A stretch of DNA of 64,000 bases from Onchocerca volvulus (taxonomy: Eukaryota > Nematoda > Chromadorea > Rhabditida > Onchocercidae), in the NCBI GenBank assembly GCA_000499405.2, contig HG738137.1:14811661-14875660 (forward strand). The letters are read 5' to 3'. Of the stretch, positions 63,936 through 64,000 are shown piece by piece. A model generated the notes under the pieces. The model was given only the letters and a program-made list of their open reading frames with translations, searched no databases and had not been told where the DNA came from. How positions within the stretch are numbered: position 1 is the stretch's first letter; each line of letters begins with the position of its first letter. The translations under genes were made by a program, and so were the position numbers.

Positions 63936-64000
63936 TTCGAGTTCGGAGTTTCTACACCGAACAGATCGAAGCAATAACAGCAGCTCGAGTTCAAGTTCGA

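Larger units (their letters stand above)
59191..64000. other. Upstream region of the C2-RGS gene, no supported exon
   Basis: The stretch holds TACGTG motifs (60446-61187), a 36-bp tandem repeat (60433-60554), a 75-bp minisatellite (61405-61705) and a less AT-rich block from about 63190 to the window end. Open frames at 60883-61173 (plus), 61365-61730 (minus) and 63662-63856 (minus) lack splice or domain support. Confidence 0.5.

Noticed and set aside
1..64000. tRNA, rRNA or CRISPR features
   Set aside because: No cloverleaf with a GGTTCRANNCC-type T-arm, no rRNA-like stretch and no spaced repeat array was seen by eye; a dedicated scan was not possible.

Overview
The window is very AT-rich eukaryotic DNA with frequent long poly(A)/poly(T) runs. 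It holds three protein-coding genes, all on the minus strand and all split by introns. Intron 3' ends are mostly of the TTTCAG type, and the best-conserved products are a septin and a C2-RGS protein. Together these fit a nematode, perhaps a clade III (spirurid/filarial) worm. The species is an inference; no rRNA, tRNA or CRISPR was seen.

Layout: 1-3830 is low-complexity DNA with one degenerate minisatellite. 3831-5550 is a decayed Helitron: a Helitron-like 5' end plus the N-terminal part of its Rep/helicase protein with frameshifts and a stop. 5551-11923 is gene-free and holds inverted repeats. 11924-21617 (minus) is a six-exon gene for an unrecognised four-pass membrane protein of 341 residues. 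21618-28932 is gene-free. 28933-33194 (minus) is an 11-exon septin of 426 residues. 33222-39954 is gene-free with two hairpin or repeat blocks. 39955-59176 (minus) is a 19-exon gene for an 818-residue C2-RGS protein, probably the orthologue of C. elegans rgs-7, with one 8-kb intron full of old duplications and a hairpin. 59184-64000 is upstream sequence with a cluster of TACGTG motifs, a 36-bp repeat, a 75-bp minisatellite and possibly the start of a promoter at the right edge.

I built the gene models by hand from splice-site phase. In all three, exon phases close exactly from start to stop (1026, 1281 and 2457 nt including stop), which is the main support for the exon limits. Septin and C2-RGS proteins both act at the cell cortex, one in cytokinesis and the other in G-protein control, but nothing here shows that they work together. 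I did not find an obviously new biological system. The most unusual points are the hairpins, the C2-RGS isoform signals, the septin GTPase-site substitutions, the TACGTG cluster, and the unidentified four-pass gene with a decayed copy of one of its own exon ends.
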